A stretch of DNA of 64,000 nt from positions 3,837,501 through 3,901,500 of the forward strand of contig NZ_CP047146.1 in NCBI RefSeq assembly GCF_009834125.1, given 5' to 3'. Under the pieces are notes generated by a model. That model made no database searches and had not been told where the DNA came from. It saw only the letters and a program-made list of their open reading frames with translations. A program made the position numbers and the translations under genes. This DNA is from Streptomyces sp. GS7 (GTDB taxonomy: Bacteria > Actinomycetota > Actinomycetes > Streptomycetales > Streptomycetaceae). Each line of letters starts with the position of its first letter. The first letter of the stretch is position 1. Below are positions 1-7,367 of this stretch, piece by piece.

Positions 1-430
1 CAGGAGCGGCAGGCGTGGTTCGTCTCTTGTTGGTGATGCGATGGCACATGCCTATGGCGTATGCGTACCTCGCTTGCTCGTCTTCCGGCTGCGGCGTGCC
101 TTCAAGCGGCTGCTGTAGGAGTTCGGGGCCTCGGTCGCGAGATGGCCGCGAGCTCGTCTAGCGGTTCCCGCAGGTCACGGGAGCATGTGTCACCGTCGAG
201 TGATTCCCCGGCCACGGAGAGTCCACAGCGTAGACGTGAACGTTGCCCACTCGGCTCACGCACGCTGGTCCGTTCGGCCCTCCCGACCTCGGCCAGGAGC
301 GACGAGAGCGAAGCTGACGTCGAACGTCTTGTTGCAGAGCGGGCACGGCCACCGGACCGCGCCACCACGACCAGGATCATTGATTCACCCCGCGGAAGGG
401 GGTGCCATCATGCGCATTCGAGGGCGCTCT
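1..430. other. No supported gene; weak zinc-ribbon-like remnant
   Basis: I see no frame with a good ribosome site and protein-like composition here. On the minus strand, roughly 316-352, one frame reads PCPLCNKTFDV, which resembles the first half of a CxxC zinc ribbon. Neighbouring frames do not continue it, so it is at most a decayed scrap. Confidence 0.35.
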
Positions 431-589
431 CTAGGTCCGGGCCGGCAGGCGGAATCGACGCGGTCGACGCATCCTGGTCGTGGCGGCTTGGGGAGCCGAT
501 TTGCTCTTCATGGCTTCGGGCGCGAGGCGGTAGTGGTCGGCTGCGCGAAGCAGCTCCCTATAACGCAGCCGATGGATCTCGATGCCCAT
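431..589 (-). CDS. Small basic hypothetical protein (52 aa)
   Basis: A 52-residue minus-strand reading frame beginning MGIEIHRLRYRELL. The start is chosen because the ATG is preceded by a very strong ribosome site, GGAGGAGGAG, five bases upstream. The first 25 residues look like an amphipathic helix, and the tail is rich in Arg, Ala and Pro. No family is recognised. It stands alone, and the next gene is divergent at 962. It may be a genuine small protein or the surviving 5' end of a longer decayed gene; the ribosome site is the main support. Confidence 0.45.
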   Translation of the reverse strand: MGIEIHRLRYRELLRAADHYRLAPEAMKSKSAPQAATTRMRRPRRFRLPART

Positions 590-961
590 GCTCGCTCCTC
601 CTCCTGTCGGACACTTCGGTTGGCTAACTGAGGCTGTGGGTTCTCGTAGGGGCAAGGTCAACCGGCGGCTTCGTCTGGTCGCAAAGGGAGCGAGTCTCGA
701 TGGCCGCAGGGACGTGATCACGGTGACGTGAGCGCCTCAGTCGCATGTGCACTCATGTTCGCCCTGTGGGCGAGGATCAACTTAGAGGCGCGCATACCGG
801 ACCGGAAGCAACACGTTGATTCTCTGCGATCCCTTAGCACACTGGATGCTGCTGCCACCGGGGTTTGCGGAGAGAGCAGCGATTCCAGCAGTCGCTGAGT
901 GACCTCGTTCGGTATCTCGTACGTTGCGACATACGTTCCCCTACCTCTTCAGGAGGCACGC
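590..961. other. Intergenic region upstream of the secreted DPBB gene
   Basis: This divergent intergenic stretch must carry the promoters of the small minus-strand gene and of the secreted protein at 962. The only clear signal is the AGGAGG ribosome site just before 962. I could not pick out a convincing -10/-35 pair. Confidence 0.4.
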
Positions 962-1642
962 ATGTCGCACAGGAGAACTCTCGGTCCGAAGAAGACGATC
1001 GCGCTGCTCGTCGGTGCCGCGGCGGTGGCGGGTGGCGGGGCCTTCGCGCTCGCCAGCACGTCCAACGCCGCCCAGCCCGTGCAGCACGCGAAGACGCTGT
1101 CGGCCGGGGACTCGACCGTCTGCCAGGGGCTCGCCACCGCTCTCGGCAACAACGAGCGGTTCATCGCCGGGCAGCAGGCGAATCCGGACGCCCAGTCGGC
1201 GGCCCGGATCGCCAACAGGCAGGCGGTCGTCGCGCAGATCAAGGTCCAGCAGAAGGTGGCCGGTTGCACCGTTGGGGAGTCGGCTCAGGGCTCCCAGACG
1301 GGGCAGCAGCAGGCCGGTGGCGCCCAGGTGAGCGCACAGCCCTCGCAGTCCGCCGCCGGCGGAGGCGGTAGCGCCGGTGGTGCCGCCGCATCCGGTCAGC
1401 AGGTCTGCAACGGCTCCACCGTTACGCTCTCCGGCGAGGGCGGTGCCCCGGCCGCGTCCAGCGACCAGTTCCCGGCGGGGACGGCCCTGAAGGTCACCAA
1501 CCTGGACAACAAGAAGTCCACGACGGTGAAGGTCACCTCGGTCTCCGGCAGTTGCGTCCTGCTCGACAACGCGGCCTTCGAACAGGTCCGGGAACCGGGC
1601 AAGTTCCTCATCCGCCATGCACTGATCGAGAAGGTGGGGTGA
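962..1642 (+). CDS. Secreted protein with C-terminal RlpA-like double-psi beta-barrel domain
   Basis: A 226-residue exported protein. Residues 1-36 are a signal peptide: a basic start, a hydrophobic stretch ALLVGAAAVAGGGAFAL and an SNA-type cleavage site. The middle (about 37-147) is low-complexity, rich in Gln, Ala, Ser and Gly. The last 80 residues match the RlpA-like double-psi beta-barrel pattern (FPAGTALKVTNLDNKKS, then VKVTSVSGSCVLLDNAAFEQV). This fold occurs in cell-wall-binding or lytic transglycosylase-like proteins and in expansin-like proteins. Four cysteines could form two disulfides. The catalytic Asp of true RlpA enzymes is not obvious, so a structural or wall-binding role is as likely as an enzymatic one. 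The ATG is chosen for the AGGAGG nine bases upstream and because the signal peptide starts there. Confidence 0.8.
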   Translation: MSHRRTLGPKKTIALLVGAAAVAGGGAFALASTSNAAQPVQHAKTLSAGDSTVCQGLATALGNNERFIAGQQANPDAQSAARIANRQAVVAQIKVQQKVAGCTVGESAQGSQTGQQQAGGAQVSAQPSQSAAGGGGSAGGAAASGQQVCNGSTVTLSGEGGAPAASSDQFPAGTALKVTNLDNKKSTTVKVTSVSGSCVLLDNAAFEQVREPGKFLIRHALIEKVG

Positions 1643-1654
1643 GGCCCGGGAGCA

Positions 1655-2130
1655 TCAGGCGCCGGACAGGAACACGGTGAGGCGACCGGCGAGGTCCGGC
1701 GGTTTGGACGGTGGGAGCCCGTGATGGGAGACGCCGGGCAGTACGGCGGTCTCGACGCGCGGCAGCGTCTCAGCGGCCCTCGCCGCCACTTCGTCCGGGA
1801 TGGGGGTCCCCTGCTCGAGCGAAGCCGAGGGCTTGCGGGAGGGTCCTGCTGTTCGCGGCCACGAGCAGCAGGACCGGCACCTCCAGCGCCCGCTGCGCGT
1901 CCACTGATACCAGGCGGAGGGCCATGCGTTCAGCATTTCCGAAGGTAACTCGGCGTGAACTCGGGCTTCCAAGCGGTCCGTTGAACCAGTACGGGGACAT
2001 CGACGGCAGCTGGGCACCCGCTGCCACCTTGATGGGCACGCCCTTGAGGCAAGCCAGCGGGAACCATGTGCCCTTCGGCGAACGACTCGTCCGAGGCGAG
2101 GATCCAGGCCAAGGCTGTACACAGACGAGC
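1655..2130 (-). pseudogene. Alpha/beta hydrolase remnant, frameshifted
   Basis: On the minus strand two overlapping frames together read like the second half of an alpha/beta hydrolase. One frame carries ALEVPVLLLVAANSR, the strand before the acidic residue. The other carries EQGTPIPDEVAARAAETLP and then VLPGVSHHGLPP, the catalytic-His region, and ends VFLSGA. The switch lies near 1820. The N-terminal half with the nucleophile elbow is missing. It is a non-functional fragment, and the adjacent tRNA-like gene lies on the same strand just upstream. Confidence 0.6.
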
Positions 2131-2151
2131 ACGCGGACATCACAGGAGAGA

Positions 2152-2226
2152 CGGAACCGGCCGGATTCGAACCGGCGTCCTCGCGGTTTTGGAGACCGCG
2201 CGCGACGACCACTGCGCTACGGCTCC
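2152..2226 (-). tRNA. tRNA-Trp (anticodon CCA), atypical
   Basis: The minus strand folds as a cloverleaf. The acceptor pairs GGAGCCG with CGGTTCC, the D stem is GCGC/GCGC with GG in its loop, and the anticodon stem GCGGT/ACCGC has loop CTCCAAA, so the anticodon is CCA. The T stem is GCCGG/CCGGC with loop TTCGAAT. The discriminator is G and no CCA tail is encoded, which is usual in Streptomyces. Two oddities stand out: no nucleotide fits between the D and anticodon stems (position 26), and the variable loop has six bases. It differs from the Streptomyces housekeeping tRNA-Trp as I recall it (beginning AGGGGC), so it is probably an accessory copy or a degenerate tRNA. Confidence 0.75.
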
Positions 2227-2363
2227 GCCCCACATACCCTACGGGCCCCCGACCCCCGCCATCCGCAGCGCCCTCACAGCCGCCCAACAGGACACCGCCC
2301 GGCAGGCGTTCGCCCTGCCCGCAGCCGGAGGACGCCTGCGAGTTCTTGTGACGTATCCGCCGC

Positions 2364-2510
2364 ATGGGCCGCCAGATGGCGGACCTGGCCGAAGGACGGC
2401 CGGACGGCGTGTACCGGCTGGGCGGGTTCGGGCTCCACAGCGTGTGCCTGGTCGACGAGGACGGACGCATGCTTCCCGACCCGCCGGCCATCGCAGAGGT
2501 GCAGGTGTGA
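2364..2510 (+). CDS. Small hypothetical protein, coupled to the DUF4326 gene
   Basis: A 48-residue frame beginning MGRQMADLAEGRPDGVYRL and ending AIAEVQV. An in-frame stop lies just upstream, so the ATG is close to the true start. Its TGA overlaps the ATG of the next gene (TGATG), which suggests translational coupling and supports it as real. It contains a beta-hairpin-like pattern (VYRLGGFGLHSVCLVDEDGRML). No family is recognised, and it could be the C-terminal part of a longer degraded protein. Confidence 0.45.
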   Translation: MGRQMADLAEGRPDGVYRLGGFGLHSVCLVDEDGRMLPDPPAIAEVQV

Positions 2511-2892
2511 TGTCAGCCCGTGTCCAGCGGAAGCGCACTCGCGGGTGGAAGACACCGCTCGACTCTCAGGGGCGCCCGCCCGTGTACGTCGGTCGCGGTA
2601 CCCAGTGGGGCAACCCGTGGCGCCTCGCCGAGACTTGCACCGGAACCGGCTGGCTCGTGAACTCGGCCGGCGCCCGCGATCAGGCGCCGCATGGCGTCCT
2701 AACCGAGATCCCCGCCAACGATCGCCGTGACGCTCACGCCTTGGCCGTCGAGCTGTACGAGAGCTGGCTGAACTCACAGCCCAGCTGTTGGAGCGCGCCC
2801 GCCAGGATCTGGCCGGACGTGACCTGATGTGCTGGTGCAGCCCACTGCCCTGCCACGCGGACGTGCTCCTCGGGCTCGCGCACGGTGCGTGA
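2510..2892 (+). pseudogene. DUF4326 family protein, frameshifted near 2770
   Basis: The N-terminal frame starts at the ATG at 2510 and contains YVGRGTQWGNPWR, the hallmark of DUF4326. These small proteins of unknown function are common in phages and actinobacteria. It then runs off-frame to a stop at 2827. In a second frame, from 2770 to the TGA at 2890-2892, the expected end appears: ELTAQLLERARQDLAGRDL then MCWCSPLPCHADVLLGLA, the conserved CWC...CHAD cysteine/histidine motif. The two halves join if one base is added near 2770. It is therefore either a recent frameshift mutation or a sequence error; the rest of the protein looks well preserved. Confidence 0.75.
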
Positions 2893-3076
2893 CGCCTGAC
2901 GGCTGGTCCTGAGCCGCTCCGGGCACATCGTGGACGGCGCACTGACTCGGTCGGCGGCGCACGGACGTGGCCGTGCCTCAAGGCAGCTCGAACCGACTGC
3001 TTTTGGCCATTGACGCCGACCGTCCATACCTCGACGCTCAGTAGCGAATCGGCTCCCAGTTGAAGGGTTGGAACCT

Positions 3077-3565
3077 ATGGGGGTACGACGCACACTAACG
3101 GCCGTCGCGTGCAGCCTGGGTCTGTCGCTCGGCGGCATCGTAACCCTGAGTGCCCCAGCGCATGCCCAGCCGGGGCTCACCGTCGACTTCGCCTACGTCC
3201 TCACGAACGGCGACATAGTCCAAGGCGGCACCGTTACCGGCGAGGCCCCCGACACGGGCATCCTCACCGACGTCGACACCGACCTGTCCCGCGGCGACAC
3301 CGGCACCCACACAATCAGCGGCAACCTGACCGGCACGACCCAGCACTGGCTCGATGTCAACCACGGCGTCCAGCCCTATCAGGTCAATGACGAGGTCGAC
3401 TTGGCCACCAGCTTCACGGAGGTAGACCAACAGCAACAGCAGAACAACCAGCAGGTAGTAGTAGTCCAGCAGTCCGCTCAGCAAAAACAGTCTTGCGACC
3501 CCCTCGGCCAATTCTGGGATCCCTCTCTGAGTGCATGCTTTCCCGCCGGCTTCATCCCCCGATAG
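3077..3565 (+). CDS. Secreted Gln-rich hypothetical protein
   Basis: A 162-residue exported protein. Residues 1-29 form a signal peptide (MGVRRTLTAVACSLGLSLGG, cleavage after AHA). The mature part begins with a beta-rich domain of about 85 residues rich in Thr, Asp and Gly. Around residues 110-140 follows a Gln/Asn tract with short Val runs (QQQQQNNQQVVVVQQ). It ends with a small domain holding two cysteines (CDPLGQFWDP...ACFPAG) that may form a disulfide loop. The ATG at 3077 is preferred over the in-frame TTG at 3068 because GAAGGG lies about nine bases upstream. No family is recognised. The Gln/Asn tract is unusual for a GC-rich actinobacterium. Confidence 0.65.
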   Translation: MGVRRTLTAVACSLGLSLGGIVTLSAPAHAQPGLTVDFAYVLTNGDIVQGGTVTGEAPDTGILTDVDTDLSRGDTGTHTISGNLTGTTQHWLDVNHGVQPYQVNDEVDLATSFTEVDQQQQQNNQQVVVVQQSAQQKQSCDPLGQFWDPSLSACFPAGFIPR

Positions 3566-3892
3566 CTGGCAAGTCCCTTGGGGCCGCAATACCTTGGTCG
3601 GTCGATCAGGTGGCGAGCGGTGTAGACAGACGCTCGGTTGGGGGTTTCCCAGCCGAGTGTCTCGTTTCGTCGCGCGCTCAGTCCACGGTCGCCAGTCGAC
3701 GGGCCAGGTTGCCGGCCAGATGCCGCGCCCGGAACCTGCGCGAGGCACGCTCGGCGTTGGAGCTGGGGTGCGGTTTGGCGGAGCGAGCCGGACGTTGTTG
3801 GCTGCTCAGCTTGTTTTTTATCTTCCGGCCGGCCCCAGGCTCGGTTCCACTGGGTGCTGCCGGATCAACATTGGTTGTTACGGTCGCTGACT
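3566..3892. other. Intergenic, no supported gene
   Basis: I see no protein-like frame with a start here. The base composition is slightly lower in GC near 3800-3890, and the stretch leads into the truncated CbrC-like gene. A promoter for that gene would lie here, but I cannot locate one. Confidence 0.35.
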
Positions 3893-4147
3893 GTGAAAGA
3901 AGTTCTTCCAGATTTCCCGTATCACCCCGACCCGCTGGCTACCAGATCCGTGGTGGTCTCCGACGCGGCCTGTGTGTGCTGCGGGAAGAAACGCGGATAC
4001 GTCTATGCAGGCCCCGTCTACGCCGCCGAGGAACCAGACGGCCGACTGTGTCCGTGGTGCATCGCGGGCGGGAGTGCCGCCGGGAGGTACGAGGCCCACT
4101 TCAGCGGAGACGTTGTGGGGGACGACGTGGCCAGAGAGGTGCTACCC
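3893..4147 (+). pseudogene. CbrC-family (UPF0167) protein, 3'-truncated
   Basis: From a GTG at 3893 the frame reads VKEVLPDFPYHPDPLATRSV, then ACVCCGKKRGYVYAGPVYA, then DGRLCPWCIAGGSAAGRYEAHF. This is the conserved N-terminal half of CbrC/UPF0167, with its two CxxC pairs. CbrC in E. coli is linked to colicin E2 tolerance. The usual C-terminal half, with another cysteine cluster, is absent. After VAREVLP the DNA continues into the papain-fold toxin remnant in another frame, so a deletion or recombination junction lies near 4140-4150. No strong ribosome site is seen before the GTG. Confidence 0.7.
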
Positions 4148-4487
4148 CGGAGGTGGGAAAACCAATTGTCGCGCCTGTGTCGGGGCGTTGAGCGGACCCT
4201 GGACGGCGCGCCAGCGTCCGCCCTTTTCGAAATAGGCCGTGGTTCCCTTACGTCACTAGAGAAGTACTTCCCGGGTAAGGGGTTCGTTACCAGGTCCCTT
4301 TCCGGCATTGTCAAAGGCATTAATTCAGCAGGCGACGGGGCGGGACGTCGTCTTCGGGCAGGACCCACGCGGCGGCCATGTATTCAATGTAATTAATCGC
4401 GACGGGGATGTGATATTTTTGGATGCGCAGAGCGGTCGCGCGGCATCTACGGGATGCAGTAGCTATCGGTTTATGAGGATAAAATGA
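4146..4487 (+). pseudogene. Papain-fold (glutamine deamidase-type) toxin domain, remnant in three frames
   Basis: Three successive frames reassemble a polymorphic-toxin C-terminal domain. First comes PGGGKTNCRACVGAL with the catalytic Cys, about 4146-4190. Then ERTLDGAPASALFEIG followed by SLTSLEKYFPGKGF, to about 4335. Last is RDVVFGQDPRGGHVFNVINR followed by FLDAQSG, with the catalytic His and Asp, ending at the TGA 4485-4487. Each join needs about one base, the first in the string gcgttgagcgg. The N-terminal secretion part of the toxin is gone. Its stop overlaps the start of the immunity gene (ATGA), the normal toxin-immunity arrangement. The assignment to Tox-PL/papain-fold toxin 1 rests on this Cys...GHVFNV...LD pattern. 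Confidence 0.75.
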
Positions 4488-4750
4488 CGCTCAGTCGATC
4501 CGAAGCGTTGAAGGTGGCGGAAGAGCTGCTCGTGCGGGAAACGGGACTCTATGATCCAGCCCTCAAGATCGATTATGAACTCGTGCTGGAAAAGAACGGA
4601 CTCCTCATTGTCCCCTTCAACTCCGAGCAATACCTGGAAACCCGCGACGCCCGCGACATGCTGCTCGACTGCTGGCCGATCCTGGTAGACCTCACAACGG
4701 GCAACGCTCGCCTAGGAACCATCGAAGAACGAGCGCTATGGAGCGAATAG
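4484..4750 (+). CDS. Immunity protein 35 (YrhB-like)
   Basis: An intact 88-residue protein beginning MTLSRSEALKVAEELL, matching the Imm35/YrhB pattern: an N-terminal helix with an EALKVAEELL motif, then beta strands VLEKNGLLIVPFNSEQYLE and a helix before WPILVDLTTGNARLGT. Imm35 proteins are cognate immunity factors for papain-fold and related polymorphic toxins, expected to bind and block the toxin in the cytoplasm. Its ATG overlaps the stop of the decayed toxin domain. It is the only complete member of this cassette, so it could act as an orphan immunity gene against toxin from related strains, which is an inference. Confidence 0.8.
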   Translation: MTLSRSEALKVAEELLVRETGLYDPALKIDYELVLEKNGLLIVPFNSEQYLETRDARDMLLDCWPILVDLTTGNARLGTIEERALWSE

Positions 4751-5359
4751 CGAACTCGCTGCAGGCTACTCGACCACCGGTCCGGCATCTCGCACCGACC
4801 TCGTCACCCCGCACACCAGGCTGAAGCACATCAACGAGTCGGCCGACGACTGACGGCAGGAAGGCCCCCACCCAACCGGGCGGCGGCCTCTTCGCGTTCG
4901 AACTCCCAGCGCAACGGCATCCTCCTGCGGGAACACCGAGGTGCACCCCCCGGCACACCAACGACCGCTCCCACCGGGCCCGTTCATTCTCCGCGGCCGT
5001 CGCACGCCGCGACAACCGCACACCCACACCGCCGGCCAGAAGCGCGATCCCCGCGGCCCCCGCGCCGCTGCCAGCCAGTGCGTGAAACCGCTTACGCCCA
5101 GCTCAAGCGCTGGGAGGCCGGTGCCTGTGCCCCGAGAAGGCCGACAACTCGTACGCACCATTTATGTGGCTGGCTCGCCACCCGTTTGCGCGAAATAGGC
5201 CACATGTCCGGGTCGCTAGCTGCATAGGCTCGACACCAATGCGGCTGAGACCACGAGCGACCTCTGTAGAGGATCCCGAGGTCGAGACTGGTGCCTGCTT
5301 TGGGTTTCCGGCCCGTACCTCCCGGTCGGCCGGACTGAGTGAGAGGACAAAGATCTGCT
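4751..5359. other. Long intergenic stretch, no supported gene
   Basis: About 600 bases with open frames on both strands but no recognisable domain, ribosome site or protein-like composition. I regard it as decayed sequence between the immunity gene and the oxidoreductase. The promoter of the latter should be near its right end. Confidence 0.4.
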
Positions 5360-6274
5360 GTGAAGGCATGCGGAGTGTCCGGGGCCGAGAAGGAAGTCGC
5401 CCTGCTGGAATTGCCCGAACCGCCATCTCCCGGGCCCGGTCAGATCCTGGTGGCGGTTGAGGCGGCCGGGGTCGGCCCGTGGGACGAACTGCTAAACGGC
5501 GCTGGCTGGGACGTGGGGCTGCGCCCCCCGGCGGCACTGGGAGTGGAGGGCGCGGGCGAGGTGCTGGCTGTCGGCGCGGGTGTCGCCGGGTTTGCCGTAG
5601 GCGAGCGGGTGCTCGCACATGAGGCCCCGCTGCCCGGGGGAAGCGGCTTCTGGGCCGAACGCGTTCTGATCAACGCGGATCACACGGCAGCCTGCCCACC
5701 CGGGCTGGACGCCGTGCACGCGGCGGCGCTGCCGGTCAACGGACTCACCGCGTTGCAGGCCCTGGAGAAGCTGGACCTCAGCCGAGGACAGCGGCTCCTG
5801 ATCACCAACGGAGGCGGGGCCACCGGAGCCCTGGCCATCCAGCTCGCCGCGGCCAAGGGCATCGAGGTGACCGCGACCGCGTCTGCTGCCGCCGCGGAGC
5901 GCCTGCTCGGTCTGGGAGCGATGGAGGTCGTCGACTACCACGACCCGAACTGGTCGGCCAAGGTACGCGGCGGGTTCGACGCCGCCCTCATCGTCGCCAC
6001 CAGCACGGCGGACGCCGCCCTGCCTTTGGTGCGGGACGGCGGCCGACTGTGCTCCCTGACCTCGGACGCGCCTCCAAAGGAACGAGGCATCACGAGTTGG
6101 GACCTCTACGTCGAGCCCAACGCCACGCAGCTCGTCCAGCTGGCGGAGCAGGCCGCCGCGGGAACCTTGAAACTCGCACCGGAACCCCTGCCGCTGAGCG
6201 AGGGACCGGCTGCGTTCGCCCGGGTGGTTACCGGACGGGCCGGGGGAAAGAAGATCGTGCTCACCCGAGCATGA
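5360..6274 (+). CDS. MDR-family NADPH:quinone reductase-like oxidoreductase
   Basis: A 304-residue zinc-independent medium-chain dehydrogenase/reductase. The GroES-like N-terminal domain holds PGPGQILVAVEAAGVGPWDEL, LGVEGAGEVLAVGAGV and FAVGERVLAH. The nucleotide-binding Rossmann segment is near residues 145-170 (RLLITNGGGATGALAIQLA). The C-terminus is GGKKIVLT. It lacks the catalytic and structural zinc Cys/His ligands of alcohol dehydrogenases, so NADPH-dependent reduction of a quinone or enone is expected. The GTG at 5360 is chosen because the family starts VKA...; a GTG at 5339 would add seven residues. It stands alone between decayed elements and looks intact. Confidence 0.85.
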   Translation: MKACGVSGAEKEVALLELPEPPSPGPGQILVAVEAAGVGPWDELLNGAGWDVGLRPPAALGVEGAGEVLAVGAGVAGFAVGERVLAHEAPLPGGSGFWAERVLINADHTAACPPGLDAVHAAALPVNGLTALQALEKLDLSRGQRLLITNGGGATGALAIQLAAAKGIEVTATASAAAAERLLGLGAMEVVDYHDPNWSAKVRGGFDAALIVATSTADAALPLVRDGGRLCSLTSDAPPKERGITSWDLYVEPNATQLVQLAEQAAAGTLKLAPEPLPLSEGPAAFARVVTGRAGGKKIVLTRA

Positions 6275-6352
6275 CCCGACCGGGCACCGCCCGATCCCGA
6301 TGCTGGGCCACGGTGCCCGCCGATCGAGAAGTCGTCGGGCTGAGATAGGTGA

Positions 6353-6526
6353 CTCAACCGCATCGAGGCCCAGTTCACCGCCCTGCGCTACTTCGCTTTC
6401 GACGGCACCGACCACGCCAGCCACAAGGAGCAAGGCAGCATGTTCCGCCGCTACATCATCTGGCGGAACAAGCACGCAACCGATGTACGGCTCCGCGAGG
6501 TAGTCAACAGGGCGAACGTTGCCTGA
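6353..6526 (+). pseudogene. IS630-family transposase, C-terminal fragment
   Basis: A 57-codon frame reading LNRIEAQFTALRYFAFDGTD then HASHKEQGSMFRRYIIWRN, ending VVNRANVA and a TGA. This is the characteristic C-terminus of IS630-type DDE transposases. No start codon or catalytic core is present. It is a scrap left by a transposon, like the second IS630 fragment at 15.5 kb. Confidence 0.75.
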
Positions 6527-6608
6527 TGTGGCACAAGCTGGCGCCGTGCGAGATCCGCTCGGCGCGCGGAGAACCTAGGCCACCGCGAGCTCGCCAGCCC
6601 CGCGCAGC

Positions 6609-6986
6609 TCAGGCGATCAGGTAGTCCGCTCTGCCTTGGCCGTCGACGTCGAACGGTCCCGGGGGGATGACGCAGAACTCATTGCCCTCCGGGTCGGCCA
6701 TGACCAGGAAGCCGCTGCCGGCGAACTCTTGGAGTCGGAGACCGCCCCGGGCCTCGATCCGTCGTTGCGCAGCGGCGGGGTCGGGGGCGGAGACGTGGAA
6801 GTGGACGCGGTTCTTGCCACTCTTCGGTCCCTCCACCCGCTGAAGGCCGAGACCCGGGCCGCCAGCTCTGGCCAGCCAGACGAACGGGCCGGTCCTGGCC
6901 ACGATCGGACGGCCGAGCACCACGGACCAGAACGCAGCCAGCCGCTCAAGGTCCCGGCAATTGACGATGACGTCCTTATTTCCCAT
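6609..6986 (-). CDS. VOC family (glyoxalase/bleomycin-resistance-like) protein
   Basis: A 125-residue protein with the two-repeat VOC architecture: KDVIVNCRDLERLAAFWSVV at the N-terminus, VHFHVSAPDPAAAQRRIEA in the middle and VMADPEGNEFCVIPPGP at the C-terminus. The pattern HFHV...E.NEFCV gives plausible metal ligands (His and Glu). Its substrate cannot be told from sequence. The ATG at 6986 gives MGNKDVIVNC; an in-frame GTG at 7001 would add VTDTQ, and neither has a strong ribosome site. The gene converges on the IS630 fragment. Confidence 0.8.
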   Translation of the reverse strand: MGNKDVIVNCRDLERLAAFWSVVLGRPIVARTGPFVWLARAGGPGLGLQRVEGPKSGKNRVHFHVSAPDPAAAQRRIEARGGLRLQEFAGSGFLVMADPEGNEFCVIPPGPFDVDGQGRADYLIA

Positions 6987-7143
6987 TTGAGTATCCGTCA
7001 CCGCCCGATGTTCGTACAGTCGTCCAGCGGCCCGAGCTGCCGAGTACCAGGCTCGCCCCTTCGCCAACGGCCTTTCGGGCTAGGGTCGATGCCGCTGACT
7101 TTGGGTTGATGTTGCCTGTAGCGTGTAGTGCGGGAAGGGTGCT

Positions 7144-7332
7144 GTGCCACGGGCCGGGCAGGTCAAGCCGCCGGTTGACGAGCGGCTGTCGGATCACATC
7201 GCGCTGGGTGTGTTGACGTGGGCGTTCCCAGCGGAGTTGACCGACGAGGTTGTTCCGGCTGCCCTCGTTTCCCCCCGACAGCGATATCGGCCGATGGGCG
7301 GGCGGAATGGTCCCGCCGCGATGTTCGGTTGA
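7144..7332 (+). pseudogene. IS4-family transposase, N-terminal fragment
   Basis: From the GTG at 7144 the frame reads VDERLSDHIALGVLTWAFP then AELTDEVV, the conserved start of Streptomyces IS4 transposases. After about 7260 the similarity ends, and the frame closes at 7332. Catalytic DDE residues are absent. It lies just upstream of the molybdoenzyme gene and marks an old insertion. Confidence 0.7.
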
Positions 7333-7367
7333 CTCGACAGCGGCGGCTGCGCAGGGAGGAGTTCGGG

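Noticed and set aside
2152..2226. Integrative element using the tRNA as att site
   Set aside because: I see no integrase gene or second copy of the tRNA 3' end in the window; only scattered IS fragments are present.
4766..5161. Minus-strand open frame of 131 codons
   Set aside because: Its Arg/Gly/Trp-rich composition, lack of motifs and lack of a ribosome site fit random high-GC DNA.
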